Shown here: positions 1 through 6,229 of the stretch, one piece after another | Position numbering within the stretch: the stretch's first letter is position 1 | Layout of the letters: every line of letters starts with the position of its first letter | Virus record (IMG/VR): IMGVR_UViG_3300030108_003390 | Coordinates: 1 to 22,597 of that record | DNA length: 22,597 bases | DNA from: a virus | Reading direction: 5' to 3' (one strand) | The notes under the pieces: generated by a model | What the model saw: the letters and a program-made list of their open reading frames with translations, nothing else | Told to the model about the DNA's origin: nothing | Database searches by the model: none | Translations under genes and position numbers: made by a program

Positions 1-2
1 TA

Positions 3-1547
3 GATCGTATATCTGGATTTGAGCCGGGGAGTATTGATTACGACTGCACGTTGATTGAGTTTCATGTAAATTTGGATCTTGAGGGTTTTGAGGACACGGA
101 TGCGGAGGGCGAGGCGACGGGTATAAAGGTTCCTTATATTGTGACGATTTCGCAGGATAATGGGCAGATTTTATCGATTCGGCGTAATTATCGCGAGGAT
201 GATCCGTTAAAGAGCAAGATACAATATTTTGTACATTACAAGTTTTTGCCGGGTTTTGGTTTTTACGGGTTGGGATTGATTCACACGATTGGTGGTTTAT
301 CGCGGACGGCGACGGCTGCTTTACGTCAATTGATTGATGCGGGCACGTTGTCTAATTTGCCTGCGGGTTTCAAGGCTCGTGGTTTAAGGATAAGGGACGA
401 CGAGGATCCTTTACAGCCGGGGGAGTTTAGAGACGTTGATGCTCCGGGTGGTGCTATTCGTGACAGTTTGATGCCGTTACCGTTCAAGGGTCCGGACCAG
501 ACGTTATTTAATTTGTTAGGTTTTGTTGTTCAGGCTGGTCAGCGTTTTGCGACGATTACGGACATGAAGGTTGGTGATGGTAATCAGCAGGCTGCGGTTG
601 GCACGACGTTAGCGATGTTGGAGCAGGGTACGCGGGTAATGAGTGCTGTACACAAGCGGCTTCATTATGCGATGCGTATTGAGTTTAAATTGTTGGCTCG
701 TGTGATGAGCGAGTTTTTACCGCAGGAGTATCCGTACAGTGTAGCGGGTGGGGATCAGTCGGTAATGGCGTCAGATTTTGATGATCGTGTAGACATACTT
801 CCTGTGAGTAATCCGAATACGTTTAGTCAAGCGCAGCGGATAGCTTTGGCTCAAACGAAGATGCAGTTGGCTACTTCGGCCCCTGAGTTACATAATATGC
901 ACGAGGTTTATCGTGATATGTATGAGGCGATTGGTGTAAGTGACATTGATCGTTTGATGAAGCGGGTTCCGGACGAGGAGCCACGGCCCTTGGACCCTGC
1001 GTCGGAGAATATTAACGCGTTAGACATGGTGCAATTGGTTGCATTTCAGGGGCAGAATCATCAGGCGCATATTATGGCTCATTTAGTTTTTGGCACGAGT
1101 CCGGCGGTTGGTGGTATGCCTGCGGTTGCGATGGCGATGCAGAAGCATGTAATGGAGCATGTGAAGTTACAGGCGGAAGAGCAGGCGATGGTGCAAGTGC
1201 AGCAAGCGGGTCCTATGCCTGCGGAGCAACAGGAGATGCAATATCAGGCTTTGGTGGCGCAGGGGATTGCGCAGGGTTTGCAGGAGGCGAAGCAGATGTC
1301 TGCGCAGATATCGGGTGCTGGTCAGCCGGATCCTTTGGTAAAGTTGAAGGAGCAGGAATTACAGATACGAGCGCAGTCGGAGCAAGCGGACGCGCAGTTG
1401 GATCAGGCGAGATTGCAGCTTGAGGCGCAGAATCAGCAGATGCGGTCCGATCAGTTTGACAAGCGGTTGGCGAGCCAAGAGGCTCAGACGGCGGCTCGCA
1501 TAGACAGTGCGATGCAGCGTGAACTTTTGAAGCAAAGGGGTCAGTGA
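3..1547 (+). CDS. Portal protein, C-terminal part (5' truncated)
   Basis: The reading frame is open from base 3 with no stop, so the TTG at 51 is unlikely to be the true start and the N-terminus lies upstream of the window. About 514 residues remain. The sequence matches my memory of portal proteins of marine podovirus-type phages, with stretches such as GFGFYGLGLIHTIGGLSRTA, DAPGGAIRDSLMPLPFKGP and TDMKVGDGNQQAAVGTTLAM. The last third (from about base 1140) is rich in Gln, Ala and Glu and predicted to be helical, like the C-terminal helical barrel of P22-type portals. Portals form the dodecameric ring at one capsid vertex through which DNA is packaged and ejected. Terminase genes would be expected upstream, outside the window. 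Third codon positions are strongly G/T-biased compared with the right-hand genes. Confidence 0.9.
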   Translation, partial: DRISGFEPGSIDYDCTLIEFHVNLDLEGFEDTDAEGEATGIKVPYIVTISQDNGQILSIRRNYREDDPLKSKIQYFVHYKFLPGFGFYGLGLIHTIGGLSRTATAALRQLIDAGTLSNLPAGFKARGLRIRDDEDPLQPGEFRDVDAPGGAIRDSLMPLPFKGPDQTLFNLLGFVVQAGQRFATITDMKVGDGNQQAAVGTTLAMLEQGTRVMSAVHKRLHYAMRIEFKLLARVMSEFLPQEYPYSVAGGDQSVMASDFDDRVDILPVSNPNTFSQAQRIALAQTKMQLATSAPELHNMHEVYRDMYEAIGVSDIDRLMKRVPDEEPRPLDPASENINALDMVQLVAFQGQNHQAHIMAHLVFGTSPAVGGMPAVAMAMQKHVMEHVKLQAEEQAMVQVQQAGPMPAEQQEMQYQALVAQGIAQGLQEAKQMSAQISGAGQPDPLVKLKEQELQIRAQSEQADAQLDQARLQLEAQNQQMRSDQFDKRLASQEAQTAARIDSAMQRELLKQRGQ

Positions 1548-1750
1548 TGGCAAGTGTAAAGATTGTGACGAATACACCGGGTGCGGCTCCAAAGGCGCAG
1601 CCGTTTGCAGATATTAAAGATCAAGGACGTATTCCATATAAGCAGATGGAAGATGTTGCTACGCCAAGCACGGCGAAGGCTTCGGTGACGACGGGTAAGA
1701 AACGTGGCATGGGGGCAGCGCTTCGCGGCTCGCGGTTCACCAGTGCCTAA
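1547..1750 (+). CDS. Small conserved phage protein with RGMGAALRG tail
   Basis: 67 residues. The ATG overlaps the portal stop (TGATG) and a good Shine-Dalgarno (AAAGGGG, 1534-1540) precedes it; a GTG one codon upstream is an alternative start. The protein is basic and largely disordered-looking, and ends in KKRGMGAALRGSRFTS. I recall similar Arg/Gly-rich C-terminal signatures in small proteins next to portal genes of marine phages. The function is unknown. Coupling to the portal suggests a virion or packaging accessory role, which is inference. Confidence 0.7.
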   Translation: MASVKIVTNTPGAAPKAQPFADIKDQGRIPYKQMEDVATPSTAKASVTTGKKRGMGAALRGSRFTSA

Positions 1751-1753
1751 TTA

Positions 1754-1918
1754 ATGTGTGTTTTGGTCGCAGTTTTCTGGGGCCATGCATTTTCGATTGG
1801 ATTATACAAAGTTTGTGCTTATGATTGTGGGCACGACCGACCTGCGTATTTATGGTATGATAAGGTGCTTACGGCACCTGCAAATTTCATATGTCCTGCG
1901 AGGTTTTATGAGGTATGA
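1754..1918 (+). CDS. 54-residue Cys-containing mini-protein, possibly exported
   Basis: An open frame from ATG 1754 to TGA 1916-1918 encodes 54 residues. It lies four bases after the previous stop and its TGA overlaps the next ATG (ATGA, 1915-1918), a typical translational-coupling arrangement. The N-terminus (residues 2-20) is mostly hydrophobic and could be a weak signal or membrane segment. Residues 21-54 contain an ordered-looking YKVCAYDCGHDRPAY stretch and an ANFICPARF stretch, with Cys at 21, 25 and 47. The periplasm is a plausible location for disulfide formation. There is no clear Shine-Dalgarno. The overlapping GTG-started frame at 1758 is less protein-like. Function is unknown; its place ahead of membrane and lysis genes hints at an envelope role. 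Confidence 0.55.
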   Translation: MCVLVAVFWGHAFSIGLYKVCAYDCGHDRPAYLWYDKVLTAPANFICPARFYEV

Positions 1919-2385
1919 TAGATCCAGTCACTGCTATCGCGGGAGCGACCGCGGCGTTTAATGCTATCAAGAAGGGCTGTCAGATTGGACGGGATCTTGA
2001 GAGTATGGGAAAGGATTTATCAAGGTGGTCGAAAAGTTTAAGCGATTTTGAATTTGCGGCCAAACAAATAGAAAAGCCACCTTGGTATCGGGCTTTGGGA
2101 GGTGGCGTTCAAGCGCAAGCTATGGAACTGTTTGTTCAGCGTCGTCAGATACAGGCGCAACGTGATGAGCTAAGGGCATGGATTAGTGGCACGTTAGGGC
2201 CTTCGGCTTGGCAACAATTATTAAAAATTGAGGCGGAAGTTCGTCAAGCTCAAAGGGAGCATGAGTACAGGCGTATAGAGACGTGGCAAGCGATTTGGGC
2301 GTGGACTGCGGGCATTGGATTATCGTTAGTTTGCATTGGAGTGCTTTTTGTTTTAGTTTGGTTATTGAAGACAGCTAATAATTAA
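1915..2385 (+). CDS. Coiled-coil protein with C-terminal transmembrane helix
   Basis: 156 residues. The N-terminus MIDPVTAIAGATAAFNAIKK resembles a short amphipathic helix seen in conserved hypothetical proteins of marine phages. Residues 65-125 are Gln, Glu and Arg rich and likely form a long helix or coiled coil. One strong hydrophobic segment (about 128-151) precedes a short tail, so it is probably a C-tail-anchored membrane protein. ATG 1915 overlaps the stop of the upstream mini-gene. It opens a run of membrane genes ending in a peptidoglycan hydrolase, so a role in lysis timing or as a spanin-like component is possible but unproven. Confidence 0.75.
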   Translation: MIDPVTAIAGATAAFNAIKKGCQIGRDLESMGKDLSRWSKSLSDFEFAAKQIEKPPWYRALGGGVQAQAMELFVQRRQIQAQRDELRAWISGTLGPSAWQQLLKIEAEVRQAQREHEYRRIETWQAIWAWTAGIGLSLVCIGVLFVLVWLLKTANN

Positions 2386-2396
2386 CTGGGGCTACT

Positions 2397-2741
2397 ATGA
2401 CTGAATTTGAAAAAGCTGATCTGGATAAGAATGGCAACATTTCCAAAAGTGAGTGGGACAGGTTGGCTTGGGAAGATCAACGCCGTCAGATGGTTGATGA
2501 AGACAAGAAACGCGACAGTCAAAGGCATATGACGTGGTTTGCTTTAAGCGGCATGGTAATGTATCCCTTAATTATTTTAATTTGTTCTTTTTTGGGTTTT
2601 GAGAAAGCTGCAGAATTAATCACAGACATTGCTTCAATTTACATAGTGAGTGTGAGTGGTTTGTGCGCGGCATATTTTGGATTTAACGCTATGAACGGTA
2701 AGAAAGCCGCGGCTAAACCGTTGGGTGCTGCAACTAAGTGA
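2397..2741 (+). CDS. EF-hand protein with two transmembrane segments, holin-like candidate
   Basis: 114 residues. Residues 8-19 (DLDKNGNISKSE) match the canonical EF-hand loop: D8, D10, N12, N14 and S16, with E19 as the bidentate ligand, G13 at the turn and I15 at the hydrophobic position. A charged linker follows (about 20-44), then two hydrophobic segments (about 46-67 and 74-98) and a Lys/Ala-rich tail. Small size, paired TM helices and position upstream of a three-TM holin candidate and an endolysin fit a holin or antiholin. Calcium binding by the soluble N-terminus is a family-based prediction from the loop residues. A single EF-hand is unusual because EF-hands normally pair, so it may dimerise. 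A Shine-Dalgarno-like GGGG lies upstream. Confidence 0.75.
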   Translation: MTEFEKADLDKNGNISKSEWDRLAWEDQRRQMVDEDKKRDSQRHMTWFALSGMVMYPLIILICSFLGFEKAAELITDIASIYIVSVSGLCAAYFGFNAMNGKKAAAKPLGAATK

Positions 2742-2911
2742 TGGCACAAGAAGAGTCGGAACTGTTAAGAAGTCAATTGGATGAGTTAAAATTGCAGCTT
2801 GATGATTATCGAGTTGCTCTTGAAGGCTATGAAGCGGGCATTGCAGGGTTGACTGAGCGGCAACGTGTGATCTATGAGATGTTTAAAGCTTTTATGGGAG
2901 AAAGCACATGA
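2741..2911 (+). CDS. 56-residue coiled-coil mini-protein
   Basis: ATG 2741 overlaps the preceding TGA (TGATG), and the TGA at 2909-2911 overlaps the next ATG (ATGA), so the frame is coupled on both sides. The 56 residues are acidic at the N-terminus and show heptad-like Leu spacing (residues 9-23), followed by a helix with TERQRVIYEMFKAF. No TM segment or signal peptide is evident. Function is unknown. It sits between the EF-hand membrane protein and the three-TM holin candidate and could be a cytoplasmic regulator of either, which is inference from position. Confidence 0.65.
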   Translation: MAQEESELLRSQLDELKLQLDDYRVALEGYEAGIAGLTERQRVIYEMFKAFMGEST

Positions 2912-3369
2912 TGGCATTATTAGGAAGTTTGCTGGGATTTGGCACATCTTTTCTTCCAGAGATTCTTAATTACTTTAAAGCGGGTCAGGAACACAAACAT
3001 AATCTTGAGCGTATGCAGCTTGAGATGGATTTGATGTCCAAACGAGCAGAGTTAAAGATACAGGTGTTAGACAAGGAAGCTGATATAGCGGAAACGGAGG
3101 GTTTGTATAGTCATGATCAAGGACTTGATGGCGGGGGATTTGTCAATGCACTTCGGGCTTCTGTCCGACCTGTTATTACTTATGTTTTCTTTGGCCTTTT
3201 TTGTGCCATCAAAATCACGGCGCTCATGGCGTTGATGAACTCAGGCGTGGATCTTGGTCGTGCGCTTTCAATGCTATGGGATCCAGAAACTTCGGCGTTA
3301 TTTTCTGCTGTTCTCAGTTTTTGGTTTGGGGGTCGGGCAATACAAAAATATATGAAAGTGAAATCATAA
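2908..3369 (+). CDS. Three-TM holin candidate (GTA-type holin family)
   Basis: 153 residues. A hydrophobic N-terminal helix (about 2-20) is followed by a charged helix (26-66), the segment LRASVRPVITY leading into a TM helix (about 86-110), an acidic loop, then a last TM helix (about 128-142) running into FGGRAIQKY. This order, especially R-x-x-(I/V)RP before the second TM and FGGRA at the end, matches the three-TM holin family known from alphaproteobacterial gene transfer agents, recalled from memory. Such proteins permeabilise the inner membrane so the endolysin can reach peptidoglycan. GGGAG at 2896-2900 lies 7 bases before ATG 2908, which favours that start over ATG 2911. The M15 peptidase two genes downstream is the likely partner. 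Confidence 0.7.
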   Translation: MMALLGSLLGFGTSFLPEILNYFKAGQEHKHNLERMQLEMDLMSKRAELKIQVLDKEADIAETEGLYSHDQGLDGGGFVNALRASVRPVITYVFFGLFCAIKITALMALMNSGVDLGRALSMLWDPETSALFSAVLSFWFGGRAIQKYMKVKS

Positions 3370-3704
3370 TGGACGATTGTTTAATAGAGGAAAAACGCAT
3401 TCAGTACGAAGATTTGTATCGTAAGGCATGGGAAGCGCAGTGTAAAAGAGATGCAGCGGTTGATCCTAGAGTAAGATTAAAAGAACCTGAAAAGAAAAAG
3501 AGGTTTTTCTCTGTTCTTCCGAAAGATCGTCCACTTAATAATTTAGGAAGGCAAATTGATAGACTAGCGCGTCATAATATGAATGTGCATGATATGTCTC
3601 TTGTTTTGAATATTTCTGAGCCAGAGGTGCGAAGGATAATGAAGGATTTTGGTTTACCCAGAGAAACGTACACTGGCATGAGAAAAAGTAAGGAAGGTAA
3701 ATAA
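3369..3704 (+). CDS. Small helix-turn-helix-like protein
   Basis: 111 residues. ATG 3369 overlaps the previous stop (TAATG), and the stop overlaps the next ATG the same way. The frame extends upstream to 3201, but that part overlaps the holin candidate and is not needed. Residues 62-97 (LARHNMNVHDMSLVLNISEP then EVRRIMKDFGLPR) look like a helix-turn-helix of the RNA polymerase sigma or transposase type. The central part is highly charged (KEPEKKKR). It could be a DNA-binding regulator or a minor virion protein. Its place between holin and endolysin suggests late-gene or lysis control, which is inference. Confidence 0.6.
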   Translation: MDDCLIEEKRIQYEDLYRKAWEAQCKRDAAVDPRVRLKEPEKKKRFFSVLPKDRPLNNLGRQIDRLARHNMNVHDMSLVLNISEPEVRRIMKDFGLPRETYTGMRKSKEGK

Positions 3705-4162
3705 TGGGTTACAAATTGGGAAAACGCAGCCAGCAAAAGTTGGAGGGTGTAGACGAGCGTATGCAGTCAGTCGTCCGTTACGCCATATCTGTAACCAAGC
3801 AAGATTTCTCAGTAATTTGTGGTTTAAGAACTCGTGAGGAACAAGAGGTTTTGGTTGCCAAAGGCGCAAGTAAGACAATGAAGAGCAAGCATCTTGACGG
3901 TCATGCGGTAGACCTTATGGCCTATCTGGATGGTGGCGGTGATCGTTGGGAGTTGAATCTTTACGACGAAATTGCTGATGCTATGGCGGAGGGTGCGAGA
4001 GCGGTAGATGTGCCTATAAGATGGGGAGCCGCATGGACCGTGCCAAATATAGCGTATTGGAAAGGTGATATGGAAAGTGCGATGAACGATTATATTGACA
4101 CGCGCCGTGGGCAAGGACGCAGACCTTTTATAGACGCCCCACATTTTGAGCTTGTGGTATAA
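3704..4162 (+). CDS. Endolysin: M15-family L,D-peptidase (VanY / L-Ala-D-Glu peptidase type)
   Basis: 152 residues, typical for single-domain phage M15 endolysins. The zinc-binding signature is visible: SKHLDGHAVDL gives H63 and D70 in the H-x6-D spacing, and DAPHFEL gives the third ligand H147. The R-x-G-A-x-W-like stretch at 106-111 (RWGAAW) is also characteristic. The early CGLRTREEQ motif (39-47) corresponds to the SGYRS/T element of the family. The enzyme would cleave peptide cross-bridges of peptidoglycan at lysis. There is no signal peptide, so it needs a holin, and a three-TM candidate lies two genes upstream. It is the last gene before an intergenic promoter-like region. Confidence 0.88.
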   Translation: MGYKLGKRSQQKLEGVDERMQSVVRYAISVTKQDFSVICGLRTREEQEVLVAKGASKTMKSKHLDGHAVDLMAYLDGGGDRWELNLYDEIADAMAEGARAVDVPIRWGAAWTVPNIAYWKGDMESAMNDYIDTRRGQGRRPFIDAPHFELVV

Positions 4163-4164
4163 AT

Positions 4165-4193
4165 TTGCATAAACTCTTAAACACTTGTATACT
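4165..4193 (+). promoter_or_regulatory. Candidate sigma70-like promoter before the capsid cassette
   Basis: TTGCAT (4165-4170; only the TTG matches the -35 consensus well) is separated by 17 bases from TATACT (4188-4193; five of six matches to TATAAT). It lies in the only sizeable gap between the endolysin and the head cassette. The -35 is weak and no experiment supports it. Confidence 0.4.
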
Positions 4194-4216
4194 TCCCGTG
4201 TAAGAAAACGTGGGAA
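4193..4216 (+). promoter_or_regulatory. 5' leader hairpin covering a weak Shine-Dalgarno
   Basis: TTCCCGTG (4193-4200) can pair with CGTGGGAA (4209-4216), giving 8 pairs including two G-T wobbles, around an 8-base loop. No T-tract follows, so it is not a classical terminator. The 3' arm contains TGGGA, the best available ribosome-binding sequence for the ATG at 4226, so it could modulate translation. Confidence 0.35.
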
Positions 4217-4225
4217 AATATATGA

Positions 4226-4423
4226 ATGGATGAGATATTTATTGCAGAAGCTGTTTTTCGTATTATAAGGGATAGAAGACAAGACATTGTTGATTTGATG
4301 CAATATGGCAACGTCAAGTCTATGGAGCAATATCGTGAGCTTATGGGTAATATCGAAGCCCTAAATCATGTGGAACAGGAACTCAAGAGCCTGCTAAATA
4401 AACAGGAGCGCAGCATTGACTGA
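4226..4423 (+). CDS. Small conserved helical phage protein
   Basis: 65 residues, ATG 4226. An all-helical pattern runs through IIRDRRQDIVDLM, SMEQYRELMGNIEAL and HVEQELKSLL. I recall this I-x-x-R-x-x-x-I followed by M-E-x-Y-R-x-L-x-G-x-(I/L)-x-A-L arrangement as a small conserved protein in marine podoviruses and cyanophages, usually near capsid genes. Function is unknown. It overlaps the next gene by eight bases. It may be a chaperone-like or packaging accessory factor, judged from position only. Confidence 0.7.
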   Translation: MDEIFIAEAVFRIIRDRRQDIVDLMQYGNVKSMEQYRELMGNIEALNHVEQELKSLLNKQERSID

Positions 4424-4859
4424 CACAAAGGTAAATTTGTCATCTGTTGGCGAAGCGGTTGCAAAGCTTTCAGATGCATATGAAGCCCCAAAGGTTTTGA
4501 ATCCTGAAAACCTTGGTGGATCTCTCCTAGAAAGAATGCCAAATCCTACCGGTTGGCGAATACTTGTTCTACCGTATCGTGGTAAGGGAAAGACGGAAAA
4601 AGGTCTTTACATGCCTGATAGTGTTGTAGAACAGCAACAGGTTTCTACTCAAGTTGGTTATGTTTTAAAAGTTGGTCCTTTGGCTTACAAGGACTCCGAA
4701 AAGTTTCCTTCGGGAGCTTGGTGCAAGGCCAAGGATTGGGTGATGTTTGCACGATATTCGGGCTCTCGTTTTAATATTGATGGCGGTGAGGTGCGAATTT
4801 TGAACGATGATGAGATTTTGGCTTGTATTAGCGACCCAGAAGACGTTTTGCATTACTAG
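4416..4859 (+). CDS. GroES-like co-chaperonin (Cpn10)
   Basis: 147 residues from a TTG start, supported by AGGAG (4404-4408) seven bases upstream. The core from about residue 41 follows the Cpn10 plan: GWRILVLPYRGKGKTEKGLY opens the fold and runs into the mobile-loop region (about 55-77). STQVGYVLKVGP matches the GroES R-G-x-V-L-A-V-G strand, and VRILNDDEILACI matches the C-terminal I-L-x-x-x-D-I-L-A-I element. Phage co-chaperonins such as T4 gp31 and RB49 CocO cap the host GroEL to fold the capsid protein. The position just before scaffold and capsid genes fits that role. Residues 1-40 extend beyond the roughly 97-residue cellular GroES and are of unknown use. No GroEL is in the window, so host GroEL is the likely partner. 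Confidence 0.85.
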   Translation: MTDTKVNLSSVGEAVAKLSDAYEAPKVLNPENLGGSLLERMPNPTGWRILVLPYRGKGKTEKGLYMPDSVVEQQQVSTQVGYVLKVGPLAYKDSEKFPSGAWCKAKDWVMFARYSGSRFNIDGGEVRILNDDEILACISDPEDVLHY

Positions 4860-4868
4860 GAGATAAAG

Positions 4869-5717
4869 ATGGCAGACGAGGAAGAGCAACTTGAACTTGA
4901 AATGGACACTGAGGTAGAGGTTGAAGCCCCCGTACAGGAAGAGCCTTCGGTTGAGGTACAGAATTCCTCAGAGGATCAATTTGCAAAAGCAGAAAGTTCG
5001 ACACAAAAACGCATTGATCGTCTTACAAAGAAGATGCGTGAGGCAGAAAGGCGCGAACAAGAAGCAATAAATTACGCAAAACAGGTTCAAGAGGAGTCAA
5101 ATCAGCTTAAGGAGCGCTTTAGTGCTTTAGACAATAACTATGTTTCTGAATTTAGTGCTCGTGTTGAGACTCAAATGGAGCAGGCAGAAAAAGATTTAGC
5201 TCGTGCGATGGAGATTGGTGATGCTGCGGCAGCAGTAGAGGCAAATAAGCGCATGATGTCTTTAAATTCTCAGTCTGAGAGGGCTCAACAAGCAAAATTT
5301 GCTCAAGAACAGCAAAAACAAAAACCTGTTGAGCCTCAGCAAGAGTATGCACCACAACAAGAAATTCGGCGTCCTGATCCAAAAGCGGAACAGTGGGCGC
5401 AGAGAAACGATTGGTTTGGTCAAGACGAGGCGAAAACCTTTGCTGCGTTTGGCATACATAAGAAGCTTGTTGAGTCAGAAGGGTTTGACCCGACGAGCGA
5501 TGAGTATTATACTGAACTTGATCGACGCATTTCTGATACTTTTGGAGGAAATGAAAAATCCGCCGCAAAACGGCCCGCTCAGACGGTTGCAGGCGTTTCA
5601 AGATCAAATTCTGGGCGCAGTAGTGGGAAAAAGGTTAGACTCACCCCTAGCCAAGTCGCGATTGCGAAAAAATTGGGTGTGCCGCTAGAAGAATATGCGA
5701 AATACGTGAAGGAGTAA
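4869..5717 (+). CDS. Capsid assembly scaffolding protein
   Basis: 282 residues, ATG 4869 after AGGAG. The N-terminus is very acidic (MADEEEQLELEMDTEVEVEA). A long charged coiled coil spans about residues 40-165, then comes a Gln/Pro-rich linker. The basic helical C-terminus carries VRLTPSQVAIAKKLGVPLEE, which resembles scaffold C-termini of marine podoviruses. Acidic head, coiled-coil middle and basic C-terminal coat-binding segment are the usual scaffold architecture. It would direct procapsid assembly of the coat protein encoded at 6891 and then leave. Overlapping long frames at 5299 (+) and 5152 (-) are shadows of its biased composition. Confidence 0.82.
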   Translation: MADEEEQLELEMDTEVEVEAPVQEEPSVEVQNSSEDQFAKAESSTQKRIDRLTKKMREAERREQEAINYAKQVQEESNQLKERFSALDNNYVSEFSARVETQMEQAEKDLARAMEIGDAAAAVEANKRMMSLNSQSERAQQAKFAQEQQKQKPVEPQQEYAPQQEIRRPDPKAEQWAQRNDWFGQDEAKTFAAFGIHKKLVESEGFDPTSDEYYTELDRRISDTFGGNEKSAAKRPAQTVAGVSRSNSGRSSGKKVRLTPSQVAIAKKLGVPLEEYAKYVKE

Positions 5718-5722
5718 GCTAG

Positions 5723-6202
5723 ATGTCTGAAGAAAATACAGGATCAATAAAGCGAACTGCTCGCGCTAACCAAACAAGGGAGAAAACAGGACAACGGCGT
5801 CCGTGGGCTCCCCCGTCGATGCTTGATGCACCACCTGCACCGGATGGATTTGTTAATCGTTGGATTCGCGCAGAAACGCGCGGTTTTGATGACACGAAAA
5901 ATATCAGCGCAAAGATGCGCGAGGGTTGGGAGTTGGTTCGTAAGGACGAACATCCTGATTTTGAGGCCCCGGTAATTGATTCAGGACGATATGAAGGTGT
6001 TTTTGGCGTTGGTGGTTTAGTTTTGGCCCGGATTCCAGAAGAAACCGCACAGGAGCGCAATGCGTACTATCAAGCGCGTAATGCGGACCAAGTACAAGCG
6101 ATTGATTCTGAGTTAATGGCTCAAAACCAACACTCAACTATGACGATTTCTAAACCAGATCGTCAATCTCGTGTAACCTTCGGTGGCCCTCGACGCGAGT
6201 AG
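5723..6202 (+). CDS. Conserved head-region structural protein, function unknown
   Basis: 159 residues, ATG 5723 with AAGGAG upstream. Segments RRPWAPPSMLDAPPAPDGF, NRWIRAETRGFDDTKN, MREGWELVRKDEHPDFEAP and GVGGLVLARIPEE are recognisable from a conserved protein that sits between scaffold and capsid genes in uncultured marine podoviruses. The N-terminus is basic and disordered; the middle appears globular. The C-terminus ends SKPDRQSRVTFGGPRRE. Its role could be in procapsid assembly or as a minor head protein. I know no demonstrated function. Confidence 0.75.
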   Translation: MSEENTGSIKRTARANQTREKTGQRRPWAPPSMLDAPPAPDGFVNRWIRAETRGFDDTKNISAKMREGWELVRKDEHPDFEAPVIDSGRYEGVFGVGGLVLARIPEETAQERNAYYQARNADQVQAIDSELMAQNQHSTMTISKPDRQSRVTFGGPRRE

Positions 6203-6229
6203 GGGTCGCCCTGATAAGGAGAAAAACAA

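Noticed and set aside
1853-1879. Extended -10-like TGGTATGAT and a 6-bp hairpin AGGTGC/GCACCT
   Set aside because: Both lie inside the probable 1754-1918 gene, there is no -35 at the right distance, and no T-tract follows the hairpin.
1758-1961. 67-codon GTG-started frame on the + strand
   Set aside because: It overlaps both the 54-residue frame at 1754-1918 and the start of the gene at 1915, lacks a good ribosome-binding site, and its translation is less ordered than the alternative.
3201-3368. Upstream extension of the HTH-like gene
   Set aside because: It fully overlaps the holin candidate in another frame; ATG 3369 couples perfectly to the previous stop.
3824-4330. Minus-strand 168-codon frame
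   Set aside because: It is antisense to the clearly recognisable M15 endolysin and the next small gene; the translation has no motif.
5152-5688. Long alternative frames on both strands within the scaffold gene
   Set aside because: They are shadows of a charged coiled-coil coding sequence; neither has a ribosome-binding site or sensible composition.
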